Source: Pleodorina starrii | Taxonomy: Eukaryota; Chlorophyta; Chlorophyceae; Chlamydomonadales; Volvocaceae | NCBI GenBank assembly: GCA_030267565.1 | Contig: BRXU01000002.1 | Span: 62,001 to 126,000, forward strand | Direction: 5' to 3' | Length of the DNA stretch: 64,000 bases | Shown: one piece after another, positions 1 to 16,219 of the stretch | Position numbering within the stretch: the first letter of the stretch is position 1 | Layout of the letters: each line of letters starts with the position of its first letter | Made by a program: the position numbers and the translations under genes | Notes under the pieces: model-generated | Databases searched by the model: none | What the model was told of the DNA's origin: nothing | The model's input: only the letters and a program-made list of their open reading frames with translations

Positions 1-168
1 CGGTACTGAACGCTCGCGCTCTTTATTGCCCCATACCTCTGCTTGGTGCGACCCGAGCGAATGTACCACCCGCCCGCCCGCCGCACTGTCTATGCAACGC
101 CTGCTGGCTGCTGCCTGCCTGCCTGCTGCCTGCCTGCCCGCCTGGCGCTGCCCCGCACCTGCTCGTAG

Positions 169-1432
169 GGCGCCTACTTTTACCGCATCATCGACGCCTT
201 CATTGACCAGACGGGCGCCAAGACGGACTCGCCGCTGGGGGGACTGTTCCGGGATGATGTGGGGGGACTCAAGATCAACCACACGCACATGGTGGGTGGC
301 CGGGGGCCGCTGGCTGGGCGCCGGGCTGGCTGGGTCCCGGGGGTGGCCTTCTGGTGCCCGGATGCGATCCGCTCAGGGCAAGTCGTGCAGTGGTCTTTGC
401 GCCCTTCTGCGCAATAAACCAACCTACCGTAGTGACCTGCGTGCGGCCACATTCGCATGTCGCCTGACTGACTCGCCAACAACAATTCGGCCGTGAAGTC
501 GACTTTCACGACAGCTGTCGGAGCGGTCCATTGGGCTCTCTCCTAACCATGACGCCGTGCGCCGCGCTCGTGCTGGTGCAGGGGCTGCTGTCTATGGCCA
601 ACATGGGTGAGTCACCCCGGGGTGGGGGCTGTTAAGGGTGGCTCCATGCATGATATCTATAGAGCCACGCGCTCCACGGACCTCAGTGCGTACAGAAGAT
701 TCAGTTGCCAGCTGCGTGCCTTCGCATTAAACGCACAGGCCAGGCACAGAAACGGTGCCCACCGACTCAACACCTACACAGGCCTGCTGCCGCCGCCTCC
801 TTCCTCTCTCCCCGCGCTCAGGCCCCAACACCAACGGTGCGCACTTTTCCATCATCATGGCGCCCGCTCACCACCTGGACGGCCACTACACCATATTCGG
901 GGAGGTTGTGGACGGGTGAGAGACACCGGAGGCAGGGCCAGGCCAGGCCAGTCGGGGCGTGCAACAGGGGCTGGCTGCGGCCCATTCCCTCACCTCGTGG
1001 CTCACGCTTCCTCCCGTGCCCCTGCCTCCCTCCTGACCCGTCCTTACAGCCACAACGTGGCGTACGAAATCAACGCCCTCGCACACGGGCAGCAAGGCAA
1101 CGAGCACTCGGGGAGCCGGGACGCTCAGGTGAGGCTGCTGCCCACTTTGAAGACAGGATGCGGAGTGTTCGGCCTCCGTGTTGTACACGAGCAATTGTGG
1201 CAGCAGTGACACCGTCCCCATGTTTCAGCAGCGCGAAGTAGCGGCCCGTGACTTGCCGTTTCTTGTCGCCCGGTAACTCGCATTCCGTCCCTCTGTCGCG
1301 CTGTCTCTGTCGCTGCAGATCATTGACAGCGGCGAGCTGCGGCGGGGGACGTATTGGCAGAACGAGGCCTTCCAGTCCGCCATTGCCGCGGAGCGGAAGC
1401 GGTTAGTCGAGGGCGGGCCGCTGCCCAAGTGA
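169..1432 (+). CDS. Cyclophilin-type peptidyl-prolyl cis-trans isomerase, 3' part
   Basis: Five exons are visible: 169-291, 582-606, 822-915, 1050-1128 and 1319-1432, joined in frame by GT-AG introns (144 residues before the TGA). The 5' exons lie outside the window; 1-168 looks like intron. Family signatures seen: YFYRIIDAF (the FHRVI block), PLGGLFRDD, LLSMANMGPNTNGAHFSI (SMAN...NGSQFFI block), HLDGHYTIFGEV (LDGKHVVFG block). Cyclophilins isomerise X-Pro bonds during folding. The active site is atypical: the Arg of the FHR motif is kept, but the usual Trp before LDG is His, and the His of LDGKH is Tyr, so catalysis or cyclosporin binding may be weak. The C-terminal tail (about 37 residues, ending GGPLPK) extends past the fold. 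The family call is secure; the compartment cannot be judged without the N-terminus. Confidence 0.88.
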
Positions 1433-2278
1433 CCATCAGGGCGCCCACCCCCCGCAGTGGCCGAGTGGCGTGAGTGATCAAATGCGGTTGTTATGTGTCT
1501 AGAGCATGTTGGCGGCTGCCGCGGATCGTCGGGCTACAGTTGCACGGGGTGACTGGGTGCACGCGCAATCTCGGGCGGACAAGCTCGTCCAGTCTCCTGT
1601 TGATTCGGTGGAACAAGAGGGAATAAGGCCCTCCGCGCCTCGTCAGACTGACAAGAGCCAGGCGTCGTCATCGTGTTCCATATTTGTTTCCTCGGTCCCT
1701 GCACCGGACCGCATCTGCCGTATTGAAGAGGCCGGCATGCCCCCCGCCCGTGGTACACGACCCTTGGCGGAAGGCCTCATGTCGAGTACCGGTAGCTCTA
1801 TTGCCTAGAGCCACCGGAAGCCCATCCCCGTAGTTGGAGCCCAGCCGGGGCTTGCGGTTCAGTTGTGCAGCCTGGTGCAGCCCTCGCAGCAACAGGTCTG
1901 CAGCAGCATTTGGCTCATTGGGTGCATCGTTGATTCCTATTTTTTGATTCGCCGGTAAGCCGGAAGGCCGGTTGCCCTCTGGTCGCCTGGGTCCGCTTGA
2001 GATGGCCCGCCAGATATTGAGATGCGAGTTGGAGATGTTGGGAGGCGGTGACCGGTGGGAATGATCGCTGACACCAGCGCACTTCCTTTTGCCGGATGTT
2101 GTGGGCGCCAGAGCGTAATTCCGAAGCCAGGTGTCTTTGGCATGCCCCCGTGCGACACCAAAAGCGCGAGAATGGAAACTGTGCCCACGCGGAGATTGAC
2201 GGTTTAGCCACCAACCTGGTTCGCCAGTTGGCTTGACGCTGCTGAGCCTGTAGCCGTACGGCACCCAGCACGACAGGA

Positions 2279-2283
2279 TGTAA
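2279..2283 (+). terminator. TGTAA polyadenylation signal for the cyclophilin gene
   Basis: This is the first TGTAA on the plus strand after the stop at 1432. TGTAA is the usual polyadenylation signal of chlamydomonadalean algae. It implies a 3' UTR of about 850 nt. The assignment is by position only. Confidence 0.5.
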
Positions 2284-3042
2284 GCACTCTCGTCTCGTGC
2301 CGCCAGTTATAGGTCCGTGTGAGGGACGGACAGATGGACATGTAGGTCAGATGAGATGGACGGGCGCAAGGGGGGGTGCGGGAGGCTCCGCTGGTTCCGC
2401 GGACTCTCGGCTTGGACCCCAGCGGTAAGCTGGATACAGCAACAAGGAATTGCAAAAAATCTTATAGGACATGATGGGACTTCTCGCACAGTCGTAAGGA
2501 CGCAGGCTCGCAGGTCGCAGCCCGATGAGCAGAACCGAGACAGTTAGCCGTTACTGTTCTGGAGCGCCAAGCCCGCGAAAAGCAGAAATGATGTCGATTG
2601 CGGCGTTTCGCCGGCGCTGTCACGTTGCTTGCAAGAGGGTGCTCTTACAGCATCTACAAATCATGATCATTTCAATAAATGCAGGGTGCCATGGCAATTT
2701 TCCTGCACCTGAGAGTCGAATGAAATAGTTCTGCGCCGGAACCTTTCGACAAATTATCATTATTGATAATAGCTGTTATGATGCTCTTATCCGCCAGGGC
2801 AGCGCAGGCGCAGCGCTGATAGTTCACAGGCATCGCAGCTTTAACGACGACGATACAGTAGTGACTCTCAAGCAATTGTTGCGCACAAGGAGAGCTAAAG
2901 ATGGATACGCTTTCACCAGCGCTCATGGCATCGACTAGGTGCGCGGCGGTTCGGCATAGGTAACAGGAACGTGCAGTTAACCCGCCGCTTGCCTCGCGAT
3001 CCTGCGTTCAGTGAGGTGCTCGTCGCAGCCGCTTCAACATGG
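2284..3042. other. Intergenic region and presumed APC2 5' region
   Basis: I see no coding pattern here. It is somewhat AT-richer around 2650-2800 and should contain the APC2 promoter and 5' UTR. No TATA box or other element could be assigned with confidence. Confidence 0.4.
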
Positions 3043-6000
3043 ATGGGATACCTTCAGCGCCTGACGTCAGCGGCACAGCAGGTGCGCCTCAACCGTTGTC
3101 CAACCCCACCCCCGACGGCCTGTCGACGCAGTTTGGTCCCCTTAGATCACCTTGCATCCAGCACACTTGCCACGCCAACTTGTGCTGCAGCTGCGATGTA
3201 ACATGTTCTCTTGCTGTTCGACAGGCGAACGCCGCCGCTGCTGGCACGGGCGGCCGCGGCGTCGCGGACTTGACGGGGCAGCCGCACAGCGGTTCCGGCT
3301 CCGTGCCACTGCCTACTCAGACCGAAGTCGCTTCCCTGGTGTCATGTGGCCTGGGTCCTGCGCTGGTTTCGACCGTACGGCAGCAATTACAGGTAGGGAT
3401 GGTCCGCCTCCTTGAAGTTTCAGAACGCGCAGGGTTGTTTCCCAAGTCTATTGGCTGGTTATTGCGTTGTCCCGAAGCACCACTGACCGCTTTGGCATTG
3501 GTCATGAGGTTGATTTCGTAAGACTGAGTAATGCCGTGTACAACCCACAATCCACCTTCCCCCCTCAACGCCATTCCGGTATTCCATGTGGACTTTTTTC
3601 ACCACGGTGGTCAGCCTGTCAGACTGCCTGTTTGGACTTTCATACTCTTTTCCCCCAACAGGCCACGCTGGAGGCTGAGGCTGTGCCCGCGTTCTGGGCT
3701 GCAATGTCCCGCTGCCGTGCTGCTGCGGCGGCGGGGGACGACGACGCACTGGAGCAGCACCTGCTGGCCGGACTGCAGGTGGGTGGGTGGGGGACGGGCT
3801 GAGCCTGGCCGCAGCTCATTCGTGTGACCTGCACCGCCGCATGTACCGGGGGTCCGGGGCCTTCGTTTCGTTCCGGCTGCAGGGCTGACACGAACTTGCG
3901 TGTCTTCTTGCGTCCCCGTGGGGGCGCATCGCCTTGATCGGATTCATTCCGAAGCGCTGTTCGTCTTGATTAGCGAAATTAGAATGCTGCACGCTCCTAC
4001 CAGTATGTAAAGTCGCTTGCTGCCGCAGATGCCCCTCTGTTACAAAACCCCGCTTTCCGAATCCGCCGCCTCCGAGCAGGGCCTCTGCGCTGTGGTTGAT
4101 GAGCATTGCACGGGGCTGCAACAGCTGGCCGCCATGGTGACGGTGGCCCTGCTGCAGGTGCGGTGCGGTGGGGGCGGGCCGCATGGGTGTGGGTAAAGCT
4201 GGGACTGAAGGGGCTGGTGACGTGCGGCTCCGGTCAAATGGAGGCTGGCTGCAATCAACAATTGCAACTGTGGGCCTGTTTCTGCCTCACATTGTCCACA
4301 CACAGGCCGAACACTTCCCAGCGACGCCTACCGGGGCACCGGGGCCACCAGACCCTGGGGTGTCACGTAAAGCTGTCCAGCTTCCCAAGGTTTTGGCGAA
4401 CCACAGGCGCCTTGTCCGCAACATTCTGCGCATTGAACGGCCTCTTGTGCGGCCTCGGGTCGCTTCCTTGTTAATCTTAGCGCATTCGTATTCCGGTCCA
4501 TTATCGCTCCATAGGGCTGCAGCGCGACCTCTCCGCAAGCAGCGGCCGCGCACTCGCCAGCGGCGGCGGCCTCGGCGCTGTACGGCGAGCAGGCCCTGTC
4601 CCTGGTCCCCGTCGTGGCTCGGCTCACGGAGCAGTACCGCACCTCCGTCAGCGCGCTGCTCATGGCCACCGCGGACATCAGCGTGTCAGGTACGACACTG
4701 TACGATGTGGGTTGCGTCGTAAGTCCGGTTCCAAAAACGTCCGACACCCTCGTGCCCGCCCCCTCTGATAACCAACCACACAGAGCTGCTGTTGCTGTAC
4801 TACAGCTCCAAGCTGACGCAGCTGGCACAGACGCTGGCGCCGCTGGAGCAGCTGCTGGAGGCGCAAGAGGACGGCGCGGTGGCAGCTGCTGCCGCGGCTG
4901 GGGGCGCAGCTGCTGCAAACACCGCGGGCCCGATGGAAACTTGTGGAGGCGGCGGTGGCAGCGGCGGGCTGCTGGCGGCAATGGGTTTCGGAGCGCTGGC
5001 CTTAGGCGGCAGCGGCGGCGGTGGCAGCGGCGGCCCACGGATCAGCGATGGTGGCGTGGGGTCGGCGGCGGCTGTGGAGGGGGTGGCCATGCTAATGGGC
5101 TCTGCAGCCGGTGAGGTACCTTGACCTGTCTAGCCTGCTTGGTATGGCTGAGGCATGGGTCCACTGACGGGGCCCAGCGGTGCTAGAGTGGGCCTCGGAG
5201 CTAAAGCCTCGAAAGGTTTCCGGATGTCCCCCTTTCCGGAGCTACGTAACACGTCCGCCTGCACGTTGTTGCCTCTTCCCCCTCCCAACTTGACTTCAGG
5301 CGAGGGCGACGAGAACACGCCGCCGCCTTCCCTCCGGCGCAAGGCGCTGCAGCCCTCGGCGGTGGCTGCCGCGATGGGTTCCTCCTGGGTGCGCCGCCTG
5401 GTGGGGGTGTGCGGCTGCCTGTCGCGCCTGTCGCTGGGCCCCGCGGGCGAGGAGGCGGTGGTGGCGGCCGTGTCGCACCACGTGGAGCGACTGCTGCGGA
5501 GACTGGCGTTCAACGTGTTTGACCGGGAGGTACGTGCACCTGTTGAGACCAGTGTCTTGGATACGGTCGGTGTGAGTGAGGGCACACCGCTTGGCGTATA
5601 TCAAAAGGGGCGGGGACGCTCCGCTTCCGCGTTCACGCCGGAAGCCCTCTCCAATGCCTGCCATTGTGCCATACTCACTCCACATCGCGCCTTTCCGCCA
5701 GACATCCTTTCTCCGGAAGACATCCTTCCTCCGCCTGCATCTTCAGCTTTTCCATCCGTCCATTGCAGCAACAAATACATGTCACGGTGTATTGCCACAT
5801 TCAGGTTTTGCCCGCCGCCAACCGCGCTGCCAACCGCATTCCGCTGGAGTTCCTGCGCCTGGTCATCGCGGGGGACAGCGGCACCTCCACAGCTGCCACA
5901 CCCGCCTCCGCCTCCACCTGCGCGGCACCCGGCACCGCCACTGCCACCACTGCCACCACCACCACTACCACAGCCTGCGACGCGCCGCCACCACCGATGG

Positions 6001-9000
6001 CGCCCGCCGGTGCAGCCACGACCGGCACCGGCAGTATTGGAGGCGGCGGCATCGTGGGCGGCCTGGCGGAGCCCGGCACGGAGGCGCGCACGCTTACCGA
6101 ATGGCGGCTGCGGCTGTCGTACCTGGTGTACGAGACGCTGGGTCGGCTGCGCATCTCCCAGATGTTTGACATCGTGGTGGACTACCCGGACTCGCTGCCC
6201 GCAATTCGGGACCTGGCGGCTTGCTTGAGACACACCAACCTACAGGTGAACGGGCAGGGGGAAGGGGAATGAGGGCCCGGGGCGACTTGCCGTGACGTTG
6301 CCGTGCGCCTTTCCACTCCGTCGAGGGGCGGCGCACCTCACCTTAACCTCACCTGGGTTGTGTCGCTGATTACTCATCATACGCAGAAGCATTGACGAAT
6401 AAAAGGCGCAAACGCGTTGCTTCTTGATATCGATGTGTACGCAGCGCAGCGTGTGCTGTACACGTTCCTACCAACATGATCCTCGCTTGTGCAGGCTCTG
6501 TTCGTGTGTTCCTTCAAGCGGGCCCTCCAGCAGCGCCTCCTCCACGCGGGCGCCTCCGCCACCGGCATCATCCACCAGTATGTGGCCACCATCCGCACCA
6601 TGAGGGAGATCGACCCCTCAGGTGGGCCGACAGGCTGGCTGGCTGGCTGGCTGGGGCCTGTCCGCTGCACAAAGGGACGCAGGAAGGAGAAGTTGACTGG
6701 CATTACGCTGTGTCGATGGGGGTTGCCTAGGTAACAGGTCTAACAAATAACCTGACCTGACCATATCACCTGACCTGACCATATCATCTGACCTGACCAA
6801 ATGGCCTGACCTGACCGTATGACCTGACCTGACCTTACCATATGACCTGACCTGACCATATGACCTGACCTGACCGTATGACCTGACCGGCGCACCCTTC
6901 CGACCTGCATCCCGCCCACAGGCTCGCTGCTCCACGCGGTGGCCCAGCCCATCCGGGACTACTTGCGGGGCCGCTCCGATACCATCAAGTGCCTGGTCAG
7001 CATGGTGACACAGGTGAGCAGCAGTCGTGTGGGAGATTAACCCTTATATGAGGAGAGATTGCAAGGGACGCTCTTCGCGACAATAGCTGCCGAGTTTGTT
7101 GTCTATGGTTGAGAGTGTCGGTCGGAACCTTGGATGCCAACCTTGGTGCCTTGCGTCCTGCGTGGCGGTCGGTCTCACCCGCAGGATGGCGGTGGGCCCA
7201 ACGGCGAGTCGCTACTGGAGGAGCTGCAGGCGGCTGCTACAGCGTCCGGGGCGGCGACGGCGGCAGCCATGGATGTGGATGCCGCGACTGAGGGTAAGAC
7301 GCGATGGGAGGCGCGGGTGGCAGGGAAGGAGAGCGCGTCGGAATGGGCAGGCCAGCATGCGGCACTGAGGATGCCTTTTGACAAAGCGTCGAGAGGCACG
7401 GAAAGACACCACACACGACCTCGTGCCGCGCATGTGGTAACCCCTGGACCCCGCTGCGCACCTTCAAATGCAGACGCCGACGAGCGGGTGCTTCGCATCG
7501 CGACAGCCACGGCCACAGCCGGCTTCCCTGGAGTGGCGCCGCAGCCGACCGCCGCGGCTGCTGCCGGCGGCGGCGCCGTAGCCGCAGCTAGCGCTAGCGC
7601 CGCTGGCGGCGGTGCAACGGCCGCTGCTACAGGCAGCTCAGCGGCCGACGTGGTCAGCATGCTGACGGGGGTGTTCGGCAGTCCGGAGGTCTTCATTAGC
7701 GAGTACCGCAACCTGCTGTGCGGCCAGCTGCTGTACCGCAGTGACTATGACACGGTACGGTGGGCTGCTGGTGGCGCCCTCCGGGGTTCGGGGATGTTTC
7801 GGGCAAGCGTGTGCGTGTGAGGAGGATGTGGAATTGTGGCCCTGCAGGGGCTCCTTCCGCTCCGCAGCCATGGCCCTGCGGTGTTTGGCCCAGCAGGCAG
7901 GCAGGCAGGCAGGCCTGCGGTCGAGATTTGCGCCGCCCTGTGACCTTCTCTGGAAGCGCAGATTTGACGAATATGCGCTCAAAATAGGCGGCGGCACTGC
8001 TTGTATGTCACGTCGTCTAAGCCCTGCGTACTAAATCCCGTATTCCAGGTACGGGAAGTACGAACCCTGGAGCTGCTGAAGATGCGCTTTGGCGAGAACG
8101 CCCTGCACGCGTGCGAGGTGGGTGGTTTGGGGCGTTGCAGCAGACAACAGCGCGCGTCGACGGGTGCGTGCACACAACCCCGTAAAGGGGCTGTGTAGTG
8201 GCCCAAGCGCCCTCCAGGAGCCTGCGGGGTTCAAGTTTACATACGGGAGCTCTCCGTCGGCTTGGGAGGCATAACATAAGCATCCTCCCTGCATTCTCTG
8301 AGGTGCCTGCGGAAAACTACGACATGGGCCCTGCTGGTGAAACAGGCGGGACTACATCGGCTGCTAGGTGATGTGCGCCTGCCATGTGCTATCGGCCATG
8401 ACCTCTAACCAACCAGCATTCCAACAGCCACGGTTCGCTTCACCACTAGTAACGCTGTTGCACGCCCGCCCCTTCACCAGGTGATGCTCAAAGACGTGGC
8501 GGACAGCAAGCGCATCAACCACCGGGTCCACTCCATGCCCACCACTGGCCCCGCCGCAATTCTTCCCGCTTCACCCATCGGCACTGCCGTCGCGGCGGCC
8601 GCCGCGGCCACTGCCGCGGCGGCGGCCGCCGCCGCAGCAGCAGCACAGACGCGCGCGACGCCGGCAGGGCGCACGACGCGGCAGTCGCAGCAACGCGCCG
8701 CGGCGGCGGGAGGCACGCCGCCACCGCAGGTTCAGACACGTGCAGCGACGGCAGCGCAGCAGCAGGCGGCGGCGGCTGCAGCAGCAGCGGCCGCGGCGGC
8801 GGCGTCCCGCTCTCTGGGTGGCTCACGGCCTGCTGAGCCGCCCAGCAAGGCTCCCTGCCCGGAGTTTGACCTGCTCTCCGCTGCGATAATCTCGTACCTG
8901 TTCTGGCCGCGCCAGGATGACCGCGACAAGGTGCGCTGCTCGGGCGCCAGCGCGCCGCGGGCGCTGCTCTCCAACGCTGCCAACTTACGTGCTGACTCGT

Positions 9001-10986
9001 TTCCCAGGAACTTTCAGTCACCTTTACCTGCGTTCCTCGAGTGAAGTCCGGTAAAGGTTGCGCCCCTAAATGCGCGTAGGTCAACACCGTAGTCATTGCC
9101 CGCTATCCGTGAAAAATGAACCCTGGCGACAGGGTGTGCCCGATGACCCCTCGACCAGCCTGGTACTGCCGCCGGAGATCCGATCCGCCATGGAGACCTA
9201 CGAGCAGCGCTACCACCATGTCAAGACGCCGAGGAAACTCCGGTGGAGGCCTCACCTGGGCTCCGTGGACCTGGACGTGTCTGCCGGTGAGTTGAGTCAA
9301 ACCGGGTGGGAGCTCATCTGTGGGGGCTGTTGCAGTGCACGGACAGCGCCAGAGGTGCGGCGCTTGCGGTGCCGGTACACCATCTTTACGCTGTATTCGC
9401 CATAGGTCCTGGCGAGGCCATCGCTCGAACTCCGTTGTGGGAGAGAGCGCTATAGTAGCACCCCACTCGCAATATTGCTCTTGCGCTCTTGTAACGTGTA
9501 GGCGGTGTGACCGCGAGCTTCAGCGTATCTCCGCTCATGGCGACGCTGCTTCTGGCGTTCAAGGACCGGCCGGCAATGAGCTCTGGCGAGCTGGCAGCCG
9601 CGGTGCGTCGGGGGGGGGCTCCACTGCCGGTGCAAGGCTTATGCGTTCGGGAGTAGCACGTTTGGCAGTCACCGACCTTGCATGTCCAGGCTCCTTGCCT
9701 GTTGAGGATGTGGCAGATATTTCGTACGTGCTTTATGCTGTTCGTCTGCCTGGGATGTCATGAAGGCTTTGTTTGAGAGGGTGATGTACGCATGTGGGTC
9801 ATCACTTTGTCTGTTCTGTCAGGCTGCCCATTCCGGCCCTGACGCGCTGGTTGACAGGTGGGACTGCCGGCCGCGCTTGTGCGGCGCAAGATGCTTTTCT
9901 GGGTGAACCATGGGGTTGTGGTGGAGGGCCGGGTTCAACGCCCAAGCGGCGGCGGCGCAAGCCGGGGTCCGTCGAGCGGCGGGGCGGGGGCCGCAGGGTC
10001 GGCACAGACGCAGCCATCGGGCGACCCGCACCATCATCATCTGGTCTACCGACGAGCTGAGGCTCTGCCGGCGGAACTTCAAGGTATGCTTCGCAACTGA
10101 ACCTGTCCTTCGTTTGTTTTGTCGTCAGGAGGGCTGGCAGTTGCCTTGATGTGGCACCCATGAGCTTGTGTGTGAGAGGTCGATGGCGTGCCCCAGGGTC
10201 CGACCGGAGTCGGCGGATGTCACGCTTGCCCCGAGAGAGCCGTGATATGTAGCTACCGACATGTCGCGTGCGCCCACGTTCACCAGGAGCCACCCTGACC
10301 GATCACGGCGCTGAGGACGAGGCTCCCGCGCAGCTACCGAGCGCGGCAGATCGTGCAGTCGAGGAGGTGGGGCCGTTCGAGAACTACATCAAAGGTGAGG
10401 CAGAGGGCAAATGTAATTAGTTATGGGCTTTTAGCGGCGGTTGGGCTTTTGCATGCGTCGTCTGCATGATAGGAGGAGGTAGCCTCTAGGTTGTCCGTGG
10501 CCAGCGGCGATGGACCGGCGCATGGCCACACGGCAAAACTCACCGTCTTTCGGAAACCTTCTGGGGCCTTTTGCTGCTTGCTTCAGGTATGCTGCAGAAC
10601 TACGGTGGCCTTCCGCTGGACCGACTGAACCACATGTTGCGTCTGTTCGTGGTCAGCACGCCCAAGTACGACAAGACACCCGAGCAGTTGCAGGTGCGAT
10701 GCCGCGCTCCGTACTTCAGCCGTGAATGTCGTCGGAGCCAGGCTTGAGGTTGACGTGTTACAGCTCGACCTTCTGGGCTCCCTCGGACGTGAAGTTCCCG
10801 TGCGAGCGCTGGAGTGTCACATGTTATCGCTGCTAGAAAACGCTGTACTGCGCATGTTGAACTGCCCTGCCTGCGCAGGCATTTTTGCAAGTCCTCATCG
10901 CGCGGGAGGTCGTGTTGCTGGACAACAACAGCATCTATCGCCTTTCCACCGGGGCGCCCAACACACAGCGGGCGGCTGTGCGATAG
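3043..10986 (+). CDS. APC2: Anaphase-promoting complex subunit 2 (cullin-like scaffold)
   Basis: Twenty exons can be joined in frame (about 1185 residues): 3043-3081, 3225-3392, 3662-3778, 4029-4157, 4515-4689, 4784-5110, 5300-5529, 5805-6245, 6495-6621, 6922-7013, 7185-7293, 7474-7754, 8049-8117, 8481-8930, 9133-9286, 9502-9602, 9858-10083, 10287-10394, 10587-10693, 10879-10986. APC2 is the cullin-like subunit of the APC/C ubiquitin ligase and holds APC11. Diagnostic blocks are MFDIVVDYPDSLPAIRDL (residues ~515-532), GASATGIIHQYVATIR, PIRDYLRGRSDTIKC, FISEYRNLLCGQLLY, LLKMRFGENALHACE, VMLKDVADSKRIN (~769-781, RING-binding region) and a C-terminal winged-helix block from about 1115. It is longer than animal APC2 because of Ala/Gly/Thr-rich insertions in exons 6, 8, 12 and 14. 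The start is the least certain part: the ATG at 3043 keeps frame, while the overlapping ATG at 3039 does not. Confidence 0.93.
6751..6888. repeat. CCTGACCTGACCATATGA-type minisatellite in an APC2 intron
   Basis: About 140 bp of imperfect tandem repeats of an 18-bp unit (CCTGACCTGACC followed by ATATGA, ATATCA, GTATGA and similar). It fills most of the intron between the exons ending at 6621 and starting at 6922. It is non-coding. Confidence 0.85.
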
Positions 10987-11597
10987 ATCTGCCGGACAGG
11001 GGACGCAAGGCCTGCTGGCTTACAAAGCCATCCTTCCGGGTGCCAACTGAAACATGCAAGTATTTGCACTGAACTCACAACGCCCAGCCCGTGCGTTGCT
11101 GTCAGGCCTGTTGGCGCGCCTGCTTGTGCGTTGCCGTCTGGTTTAGTTGGGTTCGCCTTTGCCCTGGTAGCTTCCGCTACAGTGCACGGCCAGCTGGCCC
11201 GCTGGTTTTACTCTTCCGGAGTCTGGAGCCGACTGTAGCAGCCACAAGAACAACTCAGAACTTGAGCTGCTGGATATCTCTGACACATGGTTGACAATGA
11301 GAAGGAACTGGGTTTTTCAGTGGTACTGCGTAATAGAAGCTTTTAACAGTTCGTGCATCATGTCGCGTCCGCGTCCGCGCATGGTAGGCAGGTAATCGAG
11401 CAACATCCGTGCGCCGGGACTGCAGGTAGCATCGCGCCCAACATGCCCAGATGTGCAGGCCCACCGCTCATACACGGGGAGGAACTGCAGTGTACCCACC
11501 AGGGGTATACAAAGTTACAGCACGCGACATCCACAACAATACACATACTGCTTCATGTACCTGGCCCCCAACAGCTCATGCGGCCGCCTGTCGCACG

Positions 11598-11602
11598 TTA
11601 CA
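11598..11602 (-). terminator. TGTAA polyadenylation signal, likely V-ATPase subunit A
   Basis: TTACA on the plus strand, i.e. TGTAA on the minus strand, about 370 nt downstream of the V-ATPase stop. A second copy lies at 11515-11519. Confidence 0.5.
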
Positions 11603-11715
11603 GAGGGTACCGGAGACAAGAACAGCGCGCAAGAGTCCGAACCCCACAATAATCGCGCGAGTCAGAGTCAGCTGATTCTGCAGGTCCTTTGTGGTCCCTT
11701 GGTCACGACATTGTT

Positions 11716-11720
11716 TGTAA
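11716..11720 (+). terminator. TGTAA polyadenylation signal, likely APC2
   Basis: First plus-strand TGTAA after the APC2 stop (10986), implying a 3' UTR of about 730 nt. It lies beyond the predicted end of the convergent V-ATPase gene. Confidence 0.5.
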
Positions 11721-11974
11721 ACAGTCAGGCGGGGGGCCGTCTGTCCTGTTGGTTGGACCGCGCAAAATCCAACTCAACCGCTACATCCACCGTTTTATCC
11801 GCGTGTCATCTACCAATCTATCTGCCCTTTTCAGACCCCTGACATCATCCCCTTCCCGTTGTTTCAAATGCTTGGTTGATGCAAAAGCATGATCTCCACC
11901 GACTCGGACGATATACTGCTGTTAAGCAGCCACCCTAGGATCTGGCTGGATTCCTGCCCGTCGAGCTATGCCGC

Positions 11975-16219
<4,245 letters not shown>

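Noticed and set aside
26..496. 156-codon frame at the left edge
   Set aside because: It runs through intron and a different frame from the cyclophilin exon at 169-291, whose frame shows the conserved motif.
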